A program made the position numbers and the translations under genes. The notes under the pieces were generated by a model. That model was given only the letters and a program-made list of their open reading frames with translations, was not told the origin of the DNA and did no database searches. Shown piece after piece: positions 1-6,051 of a stretch of 6,149 nucleotides of DNA. This DNA is from a bacterium (GTDB lineage: Bacteria; Bacteroidota; Bacteroidia; Bacteroidales; Muribaculaceae), in contig SFWW01000097.1 in assembly GCA_004559845.1 (NCBI GenBank), positions 1-6,149 of the forward strand. Direction: 5' to 3'. Numbering within the stretch: the stretch's first letter is position 1; the number at the start of each line of letters is the position of its first letter.

Positions 1-417
1 ATGCAGATACACCACTTTAAGTTCATCGCAGCGGGTGAGCACGCAGGGATGGGTGTCGGCGCCGGGGAAGCCGGTTTTGGGCGAAAGCGTGACCCAGTCG
101 AGAGATGACGGCAGAGGGTGTGTGCCGTTGGTTTCGATGGCGATTTGCTTGCCGGTGGCAGCTTTGAGGCGCTGCACGAAATCGTCATCAATAAAGAGGG
201 AGGGTTCGCCGCCGGTGAGCACCACCCATGGTGCGGGATATTGGAGGACCTCCCGCACGATGTCGTCAAAGGAAAGCAGGGTGCCGTGGGCATGGTCGGT
301 GTCGCAAAATTCGCAGTGCAGATTGCAGCCGGAGAAGCGCACAAACACCGATGGTATGCCTGTGTGAAATCCCTCGCCCTGAAGGGAATAGAATATTTCG
401 TTGATACGATATTGCAT
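1..417 (-). CDS. queE: 7-carboxy-7-deazaguanine synthase QueE, radical SAM enzyme (3' end outside window)
   Basis: QueE converts 6-carboxy-5,6,7,8-tetrahydropterin to 7-carboxy-7-deazaguanine, the ring-contracting radical SAM step of queuosine synthesis in the cytoplasm. The window holds the first 139 codons; the family's small Bacteroidetes form is about 180 residues, so roughly 40 are missing at the window edge and not by mutation. The N-terminus NEIFYSLQGEG (6-16) is characteristic of QueE. The radical SAM cluster motif is C31-x3-C35-x2-C38, followed by D39-T40. Further SAM-fold signatures are TGGEP (68-72), ETNGT (95-99), SPK (112-114) and DELKVVY (131-137). The ATG at 417 is chosen because the family N-terminus begins there and it lies four bases after the queD stop, which implies co-transcription and probably coupled translation. 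Function is near certain from motifs and neighbours. Confidence 0.95.
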   Translation of the reverse strand, partial: MQYRINEIFYSLQGEGFHTGIPSVFVRFSGCNLHCEFCDTDHAHGTLLSFDDIVREVLQYPAPWVVLTGGEPSLFIDDDFVQRLKAATGKQIAIETNGTHPLPSSLDWVTLSPKTGFPGADTHPCVLTRCDELKVVYLH

Positions 418-421
418 AGGT

Positions 422-778
422 TTAGATGCTCACGTTGGGTGCCAAATTGTCGTCGATATAAGAAGCCACATTGTTGATTGACTCTTGCACGTCGGCGCGA
501 TAACATTCAGGGATGCTGTCCACAATCCATCGCGCCATATTTTCGGCGGTGGGGTTAAAGGGGAGCACCTCGTTGATGTTTTTGTGGTCGAGTTTGTCGG
601 AAATGAGGGTTTTGATTTTGGAGAAATCATAAACCATGCCGTTGGCGTCGAGTTGCTCCGCCTTGCAGTAAATCACGATGTTCCAGTTGTGGCCGTGGAG
701 GTTTTCACACTTGCTTTGATAATTGAGGTGCAATTGGTGACAAGCCGATATTTCTATTGTTTTCTTTACGTAGTACAT
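422..778 (-). CDS. queD: 6-carboxy-5,6,7,8-tetrahydropterin synthase QueD
   Basis: QueD turns 7,8-dihydroneopterin triphosphate into 6-carboxy-5,6,7,8-tetrahydropterin, the first committed step of queuosine precursor synthesis, in the cytoplasm. The 118-residue product has the usual single T-fold length. The zinc ligands are H14 (in SACH), H28 and H30 (in the HGH motif); C24, in CENLHGH, is the expected catalytic cysteine. D64-H65 (LDHKNIN) and E99 (VQES) match the other catalytic positions of the family. PTAENMARW (76-84) is the conserved helix typical of QueD. The ATG at 778 gives the normal N-terminus MYYVKKTIEISACH. queE follows after four bases. Upstream, instead of the tight junction seen between queF and queC, there is a repeat block of almost 500 bp before the end of queC. 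No Bacteroidetes-type promoter box is visible on this strand in that block. Confidence 0.96.
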   Translation of the reverse strand: MYYVKKTIEISACHQLHLNYQSKCENLHGHNWNIVIYCKAEQLDANGMVYDFSKIKTLISDKLDHKNINEVLPFNPTAENMARWIVDSIPECYRADVQESINNVASYIDDNLAPNVSI

Positions 779-791
779 AGTTTTTTTATAA

Positions 792-877
792 GAAGTTGAA
801 GAAGTTGAAGAAGTTGAAGAAGTTGATGAAGTTGGGAAGTTAGGAAGTTTGGAAGTTAAAGAAGTTAGGAAGTTATC
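792..877. repeat. Short tandem array of 8-9 bp GAAGTTNNN units
   Basis: About ten consecutive copies are visible. Four 9-mers begin at 792, 801, 810 and 819 (three GAAGTTGAA, then GAAGTTGAT), followed by GAAGTTGGG at 828. Degenerate 8-9 bp copies built on AAGTT begin at 837, 845, 853, 862 and 870. The first copies are identical and the later ones drift, as expected for replication slippage growing from one end. The array starts about a dozen bases upstream of the queD start, so it forms most of that gene's immediate 5' region. Copy number is likely to vary between strains (inference). Confidence 0.92.
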
Positions 878-905
878 ACTCGCTTCGCTCGTTGGAAGTT
901 AAGAC

Positions 906-1023
906 GAATGTCTTGTTGGTGGGAAGTTTGGACGATTTTGTTATGGAGGCTTTCTGCAACCTTTGCTATCGTCTTAACTTCTTTAACTTCTTAACTTCTA
1001 AAGGATGCCTTGTTGACGCTAAA
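906..1023. repeat. Tandem unit A (118 bp)
   Basis: First of three tandem units, running from GAATGTCTTGTTGG to GACGCTAAA. It contains an imperfect inverted repeat, GAAGTTTGGACGAT (923-936) against ATCGTCTTAACTTC (968-981), where 12 of 14 positions pair around a 31-base loop. The right arm runs into three AACTTC microrepeats. Compared with unit C it has two substitutions and one fewer 8-bp microrepeat, so the two are near-identical and the amplification is probably recent. Confidence 0.9.
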
Positions 1024-1146
1024 GAATGTCTTGTTGGTGGGAAGTTTGGACGATGTTGTGGGGGCTTTCTGCAACCTTTGCTATCGTCTTAACTTCTTTA
1101 ACTTCTTGACTTCTTAACTTCTAGAGGATACCTTGTTGATGCTAAA
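1024..1146. repeat. Tandem unit B (123 bp), the most diverged copy
   Basis: Second unit, with the same 14-bp inverted arms at 1041-1054 and 1083-1096 around a 28-base loop. It differs from units A and C by a 3-bp shorter loop with GATGTTGTGGGGG in place of GATTTTGTTATGGAGG, and by TTGACTTC as an added microrepeat. It also has AGAGGATACC in place of AAAGGATGCC. Net length relative to A is plus 8 minus 3, which accounts for 123 bp. The arms are unchanged although the loop has drifted, which suggests that the hairpin may matter (inference). Confidence 0.9.
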
Positions 1147-1272
1147 GAATGTCTTGTTGATGGGAAGTTTGGACGATTTTGTTATGGAGGCTTTCTGCAA
1201 CCTTTGCTATCGTCTTAACTTCTTTAACTTCTTAACTTCTTAACTTCTAAAGGATGCCTTGTTGATGCTAAA
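1147..1272. repeat. Tandem unit C (126 bp), overlapping the queC stop
   Basis: Third unit, with inverted arms at 1164-1177 and 1209-1222 and four AACTTC microrepeats, which explains the extra 8 bp over unit A. Its final GATGCTAAA reaches 1272. The queC stop codon (TAG on the minus strand, 1268-1270) lies inside this edge. The next copy would continue GAATGTC, but the sequence instead continues into the queC reading frame. Confidence 0.9.
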
Positions 1273-1924
1273 TGTTGTCGTAGATGGTGCGGTCTTGGAT
1301 ACCGGCAAGGCGGAGGGCTTCGCGGCGCTCGGTGCAGGTGCCGCAAGTGCCGCAGTGGTGCTCCCGCCCTTTGTAGCAGGAATAGGTTTCGGTGTAGTCG
1401 ATGCCCAGCCGCTTGCCGTGGCGTGCAATTTCGGTTTTGTCGATATTGCAGTAGGGCGAACACACCTCGATGCCCTCATAGGTGCCCGCCTTCATAGCCG
1501 CCGACATGGCATTCACAAAATCGGGTCGGCAGTCGGGATAGATGGTGTGGTCGCCGGCGTGGTTGGCAATCATCACCCGCTTGAGTCCGTTGCTTTCGGC
1601 TATGCCACAGGCAATGGCAAGCATAATGCCATTGCGAAACGGCACCACGGTGGATTTCATATTTTCATCGTTGTAGTTGCCATCGGGGATATCGTCGGCA
1701 GTGCCGAGGAGCGCGCTTTTGAAGTAGCGGTGCATAAATTCGAGCGGAATAATGATATGCTTAATGCCCAGGCGCTGGCAGTGGGTGACAGCGCAAACGC
1801 GTTCGCGGCCGTTTTGCGTAGAGCCATAGTCGAATGTGATGGCGAGGGCAATGCGTTCGCGAAACTCATAGAGCATGGTGGTGGAATCCATACCACCTGA
1901 AATAATGATGACTGTATCTTTCAT
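1268..1924 (-). CDS. queC: 7-cyano-7-deazaguanine (preQ0) synthase QueC
   Basis: QueC uses ATP and ammonia to convert 7-carboxy-7-deazaguanine to preQ0 in the cytoplasm. The 218-residue product has the normal family length. The N-terminal PP-loop SGGMDSTT (9-16) is the ATP pyrophosphatase signature. FDYGSTQNGRER (31-42), VVPFRNGIML (93-102) and HAGDHTIYPDCRPDF (122-136) are conserved QueC blocks; the first is a slight variant of the usual FDYGQRH. The C-terminal zinc site is C183, C191, C194 and C197 (YSC...HHCGTCGTC). The ATG at 1924 overlaps the queF stop in the four-base arrangement ATGA (1921-1924), indicating translational coupling. The stop codon lies in the edge of a tandem repeat unit, yet the protein ends where the family usually does, so the repeat has not truncated the domain. 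Confidence 0.97.
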   Translation of the reverse strand: MKDTVIIISGGMDSTTMLYEFRERIALAITFDYGSTQNGRERVCAVTHCQRLGIKHIIIPLEFMHRYFKSALLGTADDIPDGNYNDENMKSTVVPFRNGIMLAIACGIAESNGLKRVMIANHAGDHTIYPDCRPDFVNAMSAAMKAGTYEGIEVCSPYCNIDKTEIARHGKRLGIDYTETYSCYKGREHHCGTCGTCTERREALRLAGIQDRTIYDNI

Positions 1925-2400
1925 TTTTTACGTTCTTGAAAAGCGGCGAGCATGCGCGAGCGCACCAAATCTTGGTGTTCGGCGTCGCCATAGTTGGCAA
2001 AAGGAATGATAGAGATGCCCCCGCGGGGATTGAAATAGCCCTTCACTTCAATGTATTTGGGATCCATCAAATTCACGAGGTCTTTCATAATGATATTCAC
2101 ACAATCTTCATGAAAATCACCGCGGTTGCGAAAACTAAAGAGATAGAGTTTGAGGCTCTTGCTTTCCACCATTTTGATGCGTGGAATGTAGTTGATGACG
2201 ATGTGTCCGAAATCGGGTTGCCCGGTTTTTGGGCACAGGGAGGTGAATTCGGGGCAATCCAACGTCACGAGATACTCATTTTCGGGATGCTTATTAACGA
2301 ACGCCTCGAGCACATTGGGTGTGTAATCGAATGCATATTGGGTGCCTTGATTGCCGAGAAGGGTAACCCCCTCCAATTCTTTTTCGCTTCGTGAATGCAT
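1921..2400 (-). CDS. queF: NADPH-dependent preQ0 reductase QueF (type I, short form)
   Basis: QueF reduces the nitrile of preQ0 to the aminomethyl group of preQ1, the base that is later inserted in tRNA. The 159-residue length matches the single-domain B. subtilis-type enzyme and not the longer E. coli type. The catalytic cysteine that forms the thioimide is C56 in SLCPKTGQPDF, with D63 as the expected proton donor. The family motif ESKSLKLY occupies 79-86, and H97-E98 are the substrate-binding pair after NRGDF. The C-terminal block YFNPRGGI (142-149) is also typical. The ATG at 2400 gives a short N-terminal tail before the fold. queF is the first gene of the que run and has its own promoter candidate just upstream; its stop codon overlaps the queC start. 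Confidence 0.97.
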   Translation of the reverse strand: MHSRSEKELEGVTLLGNQGTQYAFDYTPNVLEAFVNKHPENEYLVTLDCPEFTSLCPKTGQPDFGHIVINYIPRIKMVESKSLKLYLFSFRNRGDFHEDCVNIIMKDLVNLMDPKYIEVKGYFNPRGGISIIPFANYGDAEHQDLVRSRMLAAFQERKK

Positions 2401-2406
2401 AGGCTC

Positions 2407-2423
2407 AATGTTTTTTTTACATT
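2407..2423 (-). other. Small hairpin in the queF leader
   Basis: The arms AATGT (2407-2411) and ACATT (2419-2423) can pair around a seven-base A loop on the transcript, seven bases before the queF start codon. The stem is short and AT-rich, so stability is low. It shows none of the conserved bases of a preQ1 riboswitch. Confidence 0.35.
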
Positions 2424-2433
2424 TATGAAACTA

Positions 2434-2465
2434 CAAAGTTACAAAATATTCCCCAAACGAAGAAA
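2434..2465 (-). promoter_or_regulatory. Bacteroidetes-type promoter for queF-queC(-queD-queE)
   Basis: On the minus strand TAACTTTG (2441-2434) is an exact match to the Bacteroidetes -7 box TAnnTTTG. Twenty bases upstream is TTTC (2465-2462), one mismatch from the -33 TTTG box and within the usual 19-21 base spacing. This predicts a transcript start around 2428 and a leader of about 30 bases. The -33 box abuts the end of the antiporter gene, whose stop is at 2468-2470. No start has been mapped, so this is a sequence-match prediction. Confidence 0.6.
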
Positions 2466-2467
2466 TC

Positions 2468-4702
2468 TTATTCGTGAAGGCCTGTGAGGGAGGCTTCGTT
2501 GCCCACTATCCAAAGGATGTCGGCGGGTTGGAACACCAAATTGAGGGCGGGCGACAGGTGGCGCCCCTTGCGCTCCACGCTCACCAATAGGGCGGAATAG
2601 TCTTCACGCAAACGAGCGTTGCCGAGCGATTTACCCACAATGGGCGCATCGGCTTTAAGGGTGAAATGCATGAATTTCACGTTCGACACATCTTGGGGTG
2701 TAGCGGTGAGGTCGGAGGCTTCCACAATGGGCAACACCCGCAGAATTTGCTCATCGGTACCAATCACGCCGAGCAAATCGCCGGGATAAATACGCATTTC
2801 GCCGTCGGGCACCACATATTCCACCGAGTTACGGAAGATGCTCACCACCTGAATGCCATAGGAGGAGCGGATGTGGGCATTTTTGAGTTTTTCGCCCACA
2901 AACGGGCATCCGTAGCCCACACGCATTTGTGCCAAGTGGAGGTCGCTCACCAGCACGCGCTCTTTGCCGGTGCGGATGTTTTCGCGCTGGTTCACATTGC
3001 TCAAGAATTGCTTTTCCAGGCGCACCACCTGCTTATGAAGAAGCGGTGAAAACACCAGTCCGATGGCGATAGACACACACCAAGCGATGATGAGCGACGT
3101 GTGGACAGCATAAAGTCCGTAGAGGGCTATGAGGAAGAACACATTGCCCAGCAAAAAATTCACCACATACATCACCACGATGGGCACGTAGGAAATTTTG
3201 CCCGATTGCTCCACAAGGGTGTCTTTTTCGGTGCGCTTGATGCGCGGACGCAGCATACCGTAGATGAATGGCATGATGATAACAACGACGGCAATGGCGC
3301 TGGCAAAGCGGTCGTATTGGGAGCCGGGCATCCAGAGGAAGATGCGTGGCTGAAGGAATGCCTTAAACACATAAATGATCATCAAAATCACGGCAGAATA
3401 GATGACGGTGCTCACCACCTTACGGCGAATTACCGTGCGCCACAATTTGCGGTTTTCGCTTTGTTCGCTGGTGGCGGCTTTGTTGCTATAGCCGAAGAGC
3501 AGCACATTCCACTGTTTGGGCAAGATGCGTTCGAGCCAATTGTAGCACGGAATGGCGCCTTTTATGAAAAACGGAGTGAAAAAAGTAGTGACCACCGACA
3601 CTGCCACGATAATGGGATAGAGTTTGGCATCGAGCACACCCAATGCCATACCGGTGGTGGCGATAATGAACGAAAATTCACCGATTTGGGTGAGGCAAAA
3701 TCCCGACTGAATGGCAATGCGCAAGGGTTGCCCCATGACCAACATACCAAAAGTGCCAAACAAAATCATGCCCACAATCACCACTAAGGCAAGGATGGTA
3801 ATGGTGAGGGCATTTTCGCTCATCACCACAGGGTCGACCAGCATACCTACCGAAATGAAGAACACCGCTCCGAAGAGGTTTTTCACCGGAGTAACGATGT
3901 GCTCAATGCGCTCGGCTTCGGTGGTGCCCGCCAAGATAGAGCCCATCACAAAAGCACCCAGCGCCAACGAATAGCCTGCCTTGAGGGCAAACACCGCCAT
4001 CAAAAAGCATAAGCCCATGGCTATGATGAGCATCAATTCGTCGGTGATATATTTTCGCCAACGGCGGAAAATGGTCGGAATGAGAAATACGCCCACCGTG
4101 AACCATACCACCAAGAAAAGCACGAGCATGAGCACGGTTTGCAACATTTCTTCGCCCGACACACTTTGGTGAACGGCAATGGAGGACAGCATCACCATCA
4201 GCACCACCGCAAATAAATCTTCCACCACCAGCACGGCAAACACGCCCGGCACGAAACGATGTTGGCTTAAATTTAAATCGGAAAGGGCTTTGATGATGAT
4301 GGTGGTGGACGACATGGAAATCATACCGCCAAGGAAAATGCTATTGATGGCGTTGAAACCCAGCATTTTTCCGACCAAAAAACCGGAAGCCATCATGCCC
4401 GCCACGATGATGAGCGCCGTGACCACCGCTGAGCCGCCCACCTTGAGCAACTTTTTAAAACTAAATTCCAAACCGAGCGAAAAAAGCAACACAATGATGC
4501 CGATTTGCGCCCAAAATTCAATATTGTTGTGCGATGCCACATCGGGAAGCAGCGAAAAATGCGGACTTGCCAGGAAACCCGCCACAATGTAACCCAGCAC
4601 GGCAGGTTGCTTGAGCAATTTGAACACCAACGACGAAATGGCTGCCAGCACCAAGATGAATGCCAGGTCGGAAATCAGCAAATTGATATCAAAATGTTCC
4701 AT
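2468..4702 (-). CDS. CPA2-family (Kef-type) cation:proton antiporter with two RCK_C/TrkA_C domains
   Basis: This is an inner-membrane monovalent cation:proton antiporter, probably moving K+ or Na+ against protons. Residues 10-385 form the Na+/H+ exchanger core of about 12-13 membrane segments. Visible CPA2 motifs are LGYIVAGFLASP (36-47), LLFSLGLEFS (72-81), SMSSTTIIIKALSD (129-142) and VVEDLFAVV (159-167). E161-D162 falls where KefB/KefC carry Q-D, the expected ion-binding position. GEFSFIIA (341-348) is another KefB/C-like block. Residues 427-555 add about four further membrane segments. Two cytosolic RCK_C domains follow: 583-660 (YGIQVVSIFR at 615-624, YPGDLLGVIG at 639-648) and 675-744 (QPADILWIVG at 725-734). 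No Rossmann GxGxxG motif is seen before them. In some bacteria RCK_C domains of such antiporters bind cyclic di-AMP; whether these do is unknown. The gene starts 20 bases after the esterase stop with no promoter box seen between them. Confidence 0.88.
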   Translation of the reverse strand: MEHFDINLLISDLAFILVLAAISSLVFKLLKQPAVLGYIVAGFLASPHFSLLPDVASHNNIEFWAQIGIIVLLFSLGLEFSFKKLLKVGGSAVVTALIIVAGMMASGFLVGKMLGFNAINSIFLGGMISMSSTTIIIKALSDLNLSQHRFVPGVFAVLVVEDLFAVVLMVMLSSIAVHQSVSGEEMLQTVLMLVLFLVVWFTVGVFLIPTIFRRWRKYITDELMLIIAMGLCFLMAVFALKAGYSLALGAFVMGSILAGTTEAERIEHIVTPVKNLFGAVFFISVGMLVDPVVMSENALTITILALVVIVGMILFGTFGMLVMGQPLRIAIQSGFCLTQIGEFSFIIATTGMALGVLDAKLYPIIVAVSVVTTFFTPFFIKGAIPCYNWLERILPKQWNVLLFGYSNKAATSEQSENRKLWRTVIRRKVVSTVIYSAVILMIIYVFKAFLQPRIFLWMPGSQYDRFASAIAVVVIIMPFIYGMLRPRIKRTEKDTLVEQSGKISYVPIVVMYVVNFLLGNVFFLIALYGLYAVHTSLIIAWCVSIAIGLVFSPLLHKQVVRLEKQFLSNVNQRENIRTGKERVLVSDLHLAQMRVGYGCPFVGEKLKNAHIRSSYGIQVVSIFRNSVEYVVPDGEMRIYPGDLLGVIGTDEQILRVLPIVEASDLTATPQDVSNVKFMHFTLKADAPIVGKSLGNARLREDYSALLVSVERKGRHLSPALNLVFQPADILWIVGNEASLTGLHE

Positions 4703-4722
4703 AACTGAAAGGGGGTGTTACA

Positions 4723-5938
4723 TTATTTTTTGTGATTGAGCATCCACTGCCAGCCTTGCGCCCACACATCAAGGTTGCGCCAATGGCCTATTTGCGGCGT
4801 GATAACGAGGCGTTTGTCGGCAGAGGGAATGGCATTCCAAGTGGAATAGGTGCAGGTGGGAGCACAGGTGAGGTCGGCAAGTCCAAACGACATAAACATG
4901 GGTTTGGTGATGAGGCGCGCAAAATTGGCAGCATCGAAATATGCCATCTGATCGGCAATGGCGCGGATTTCGGGGTCGGAGCGATGGGCATAGAAATAGT
5001 GAGGCCATCCGCCGGCACGCCCATGCAAATAGGCTTCTTGGTCGGCTAAAGCCGGGAAGAAACATTCTATGGCAGTCACCTTTGGCGAAAGTGCCGCGCA
5101 CACCAAACTAAGGGCACCACCTTGGCTTCCGCCACACACATAAAGATTGGAGCCATCAAATTGAGGCAGTGTGCTCAGGTAGTCCACCATCCGCAAAGCG
5201 GAAAGATACACGCGGCGATAATAGTAGGTTTGGCGCGATTGGATGCCTTGGAAAGGATAATCTTTAAGCGAACCATTGGCGAGGTTGGCGTAATAGCTGT
5301 CGGGCTGCGTGAGCGACAAGCCGTGAATGCCCAAATCGAGGGTGATGATGCCTTGTTTGGCTTCATCAATCATACCACCGATTTTGTGCACCCCGGCACC
5401 AGGGGCACGCATCACCACCGGATATTTGCCTTCTGCTTGAGGCATAGCCAAAATGCCATGCACACGAAAACCCGGTTCCACAGCCTGTATCGACACCTCA
5501 TAGACGGCTACCGTGTCGGTGGAAAGGTCGGGCAGGAGTTGCATTTCGGGATTCATGGGAATTAAGGAAGCCATTATACGTGACCTCGGCATTGCAACGC
5601 AGAAAACCGGATTGTTGCATCGTGGATGAAGGGGTGGTCGCCACACCTTGGTGAATGGAGAGCGCCCGAAGCGGTGTGGGCTCCATTTTATCTTCATTGA
5701 AACTGTAGCGCACAGCAGTAGGCGTAATAGGTACGCCGTGGAGGGTGGCAGTGATGGTGAAATGCACCGGGGTGCCGATGGTGAAATGCAAAGAATCGGG
5801 GATGGGCAAGCCTCCGGGTTGATGGTAATGAGCTGCTACAGGAGTAACCTCCACCTTGATGTCGAGTTTCGAAGATTGCGCAAAGCCCCAAAAAGCGAAG
5901 CACAAAAGAAAAAGAAAAAACTTACAAAAGCGCATCAT
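4723..5938 (-). pseudogene. CE7-family acetyl xylan esterase, broken by internal deletion and frameshift
   Basis: Intact homologues are secreted or periplasmic serine esterases that remove acetyl groups from xylan and related substrates. The first piece (5938 to about 5570) encodes a signal peptide (MRFCKFFLFLLCF..GFA, cleavage before QSS) and the N-terminal beta domain ending FLRCNAEVTYNG. The second piece (about 5571 to 4723, one base out of frame) encodes the alpha/beta-hydrolase: nucleophile S in GGSQGG (serine codon at 5127-5125), D in GLADLTCAP (4875-4873), and H in GHW (4785-4783), with HGRAGGWPH. Both pieces look well conserved. Between them the family segment that normally reads roughly ATAGF..PE.I.PT....DFD.FW is absent. 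An ATG at 5950 also exists, but 5938 or 5935 fits the promoter distance and signal peptide better. The first reading frame would run on to a stop at 5498. Assembly error is an alternative explanation. Confidence 0.8.
5558..5585 (-). other. Deletion/frameshift junction in the CE7 esterase gene
   Basis: The upstream frame encodes recognisable family sequence to glycine at 5572-5570. The downstream frame becomes recognisable at about ASLIPMNPEMQLLP, starting at 5571. The two frames differ by one base, so the missing stretch has a length of 3n+2 bases; comparison with the family as I recall it suggests roughly 100 bp. No long direct repeat is visible at the junction. Confidence 0.7.
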
Positions 5939-5963
5939 AATAATTGGCATTAAATGTTAAGTA

Positions 5964-5994
5964 CAAAAATAACAAAAAAAATGGAATTAAGAAA
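5964..5994 (-). promoter_or_regulatory. Bacteroidetes-type promoter upstream of the esterase
   Basis: TATTTTTG (5971-5964 on the minus strand) matches TAnnTTTG exactly. TTTC (5994-5991) is a one-mismatch -33 box at 19 bases. The predicted transcript start near 5958 leaves only about 8 bases before the ATG at 5950 but about 20 before the ATGs at 5938 and 5935, so it argues for one of the latter as the start. The sequence around it is AT-rich, so a chance match is possible. Confidence 0.55.
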
Positions 5995-6051
5995 ATGCAG
6001 CAAGAGGATATAGCATTGAGAAAAGGTGGCAATTCGGGGAGGGGGGAAAAA
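5995..6051 (-). other. Spacer between intron 3' end and esterase promoter (3' exon)
   Basis: This is the 3' exon sequence directly after the intron. On the minus strand it opens with TTTTTTCCCCCCTCCCC and then AT-rich sequence without a reading frame of note. The T-tract abutting the intron could be the remains of a factor-independent terminator whose stem lies on the far side of the intron; that side is not in the window. Confidence 0.4.

Larger units (their letters stand above)
779..1272. repeat. Composite repeat block splitting the que operon
   Basis: This stretch of about 490 bp between queC and queD holds no credible gene. It has three parts: an 8-9 bp GAAGTT-type array (792-877), a short linker containing CTCGCTTCGCTCG (879-891), and three tandem units of 118, 123 and 126 bp (906-1023, 1024-1146, 1147-1272). 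The microrepeats read GAAGTT on the plus strand near queD and AACTTC inside the units, so the two sides are complementary and could pair in the transcript. A perfect 13-bp inverted repeat (895-907 with 969-981) links the left edge to the first unit. Similar AAGTT-rich intergenic arrays are widespread in Prevotella-like genomes (recalled, not searched). The last unit overlaps the queC stop codon at 1268-1270. A plus-strand search for CAAA, needed for a minus-strand TAnnTTTG box, finds none here. Confidence 0.9.

Noticed and set aside
879..895. Strong terminator hairpin at CTCGCTTCGCTCG
   Set aside because: The segment is close to a mirror symmetry and not an inverted repeat, so it does not form a stable stem, and no T-tract follows on either strand.
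892..1092. Small plus-strand protein of 66 residues in the repeat block
   Set aside because: The frame spans parts of two repeat units, has no family resemblance, and exists only because the repeats happen to lack stops in that frame.
906..1272. CRISPR array
   Set aside because: The repeated units are 118-126 bp and nearly identical over their whole length. There are no short constant repeats with unique spacers and no cas genes.
1259..1900. Plus-strand 213-residue reading frame
   Set aside because: It is the antisense shadow of queC, which carries a full set of active-site residues on the other strand.
3101..3787. Plus-strand His-rich 228-residue reading frame
   Set aside because: It is the antisense of the antiporter gene; its His-rich composition comes from reading hydrophobic codons backwards.
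5540..5600. Programmed ribosomal frameshift joining the two esterase halves
   Set aside because: No slippery heptamer with a downstream structure is evident, and a frameshift would not restore the missing linker of about 35 residues.
5571..5697. N-terminal extension of the esterase catalytic frame (start at 5697)
   Set aside because: Its residues 1-41 have no family resemblance, while the other frame of the same DNA encodes the conserved N-terminal domain. The extension is out-of-frame translation.
5498..5950. Stand-alone 150-residue secreted protein
   Set aside because: Residues up to about 127 match the N-terminal domain of CE7 esterases and the rest is out-of-frame sequence, so it is the front half of the broken gene.
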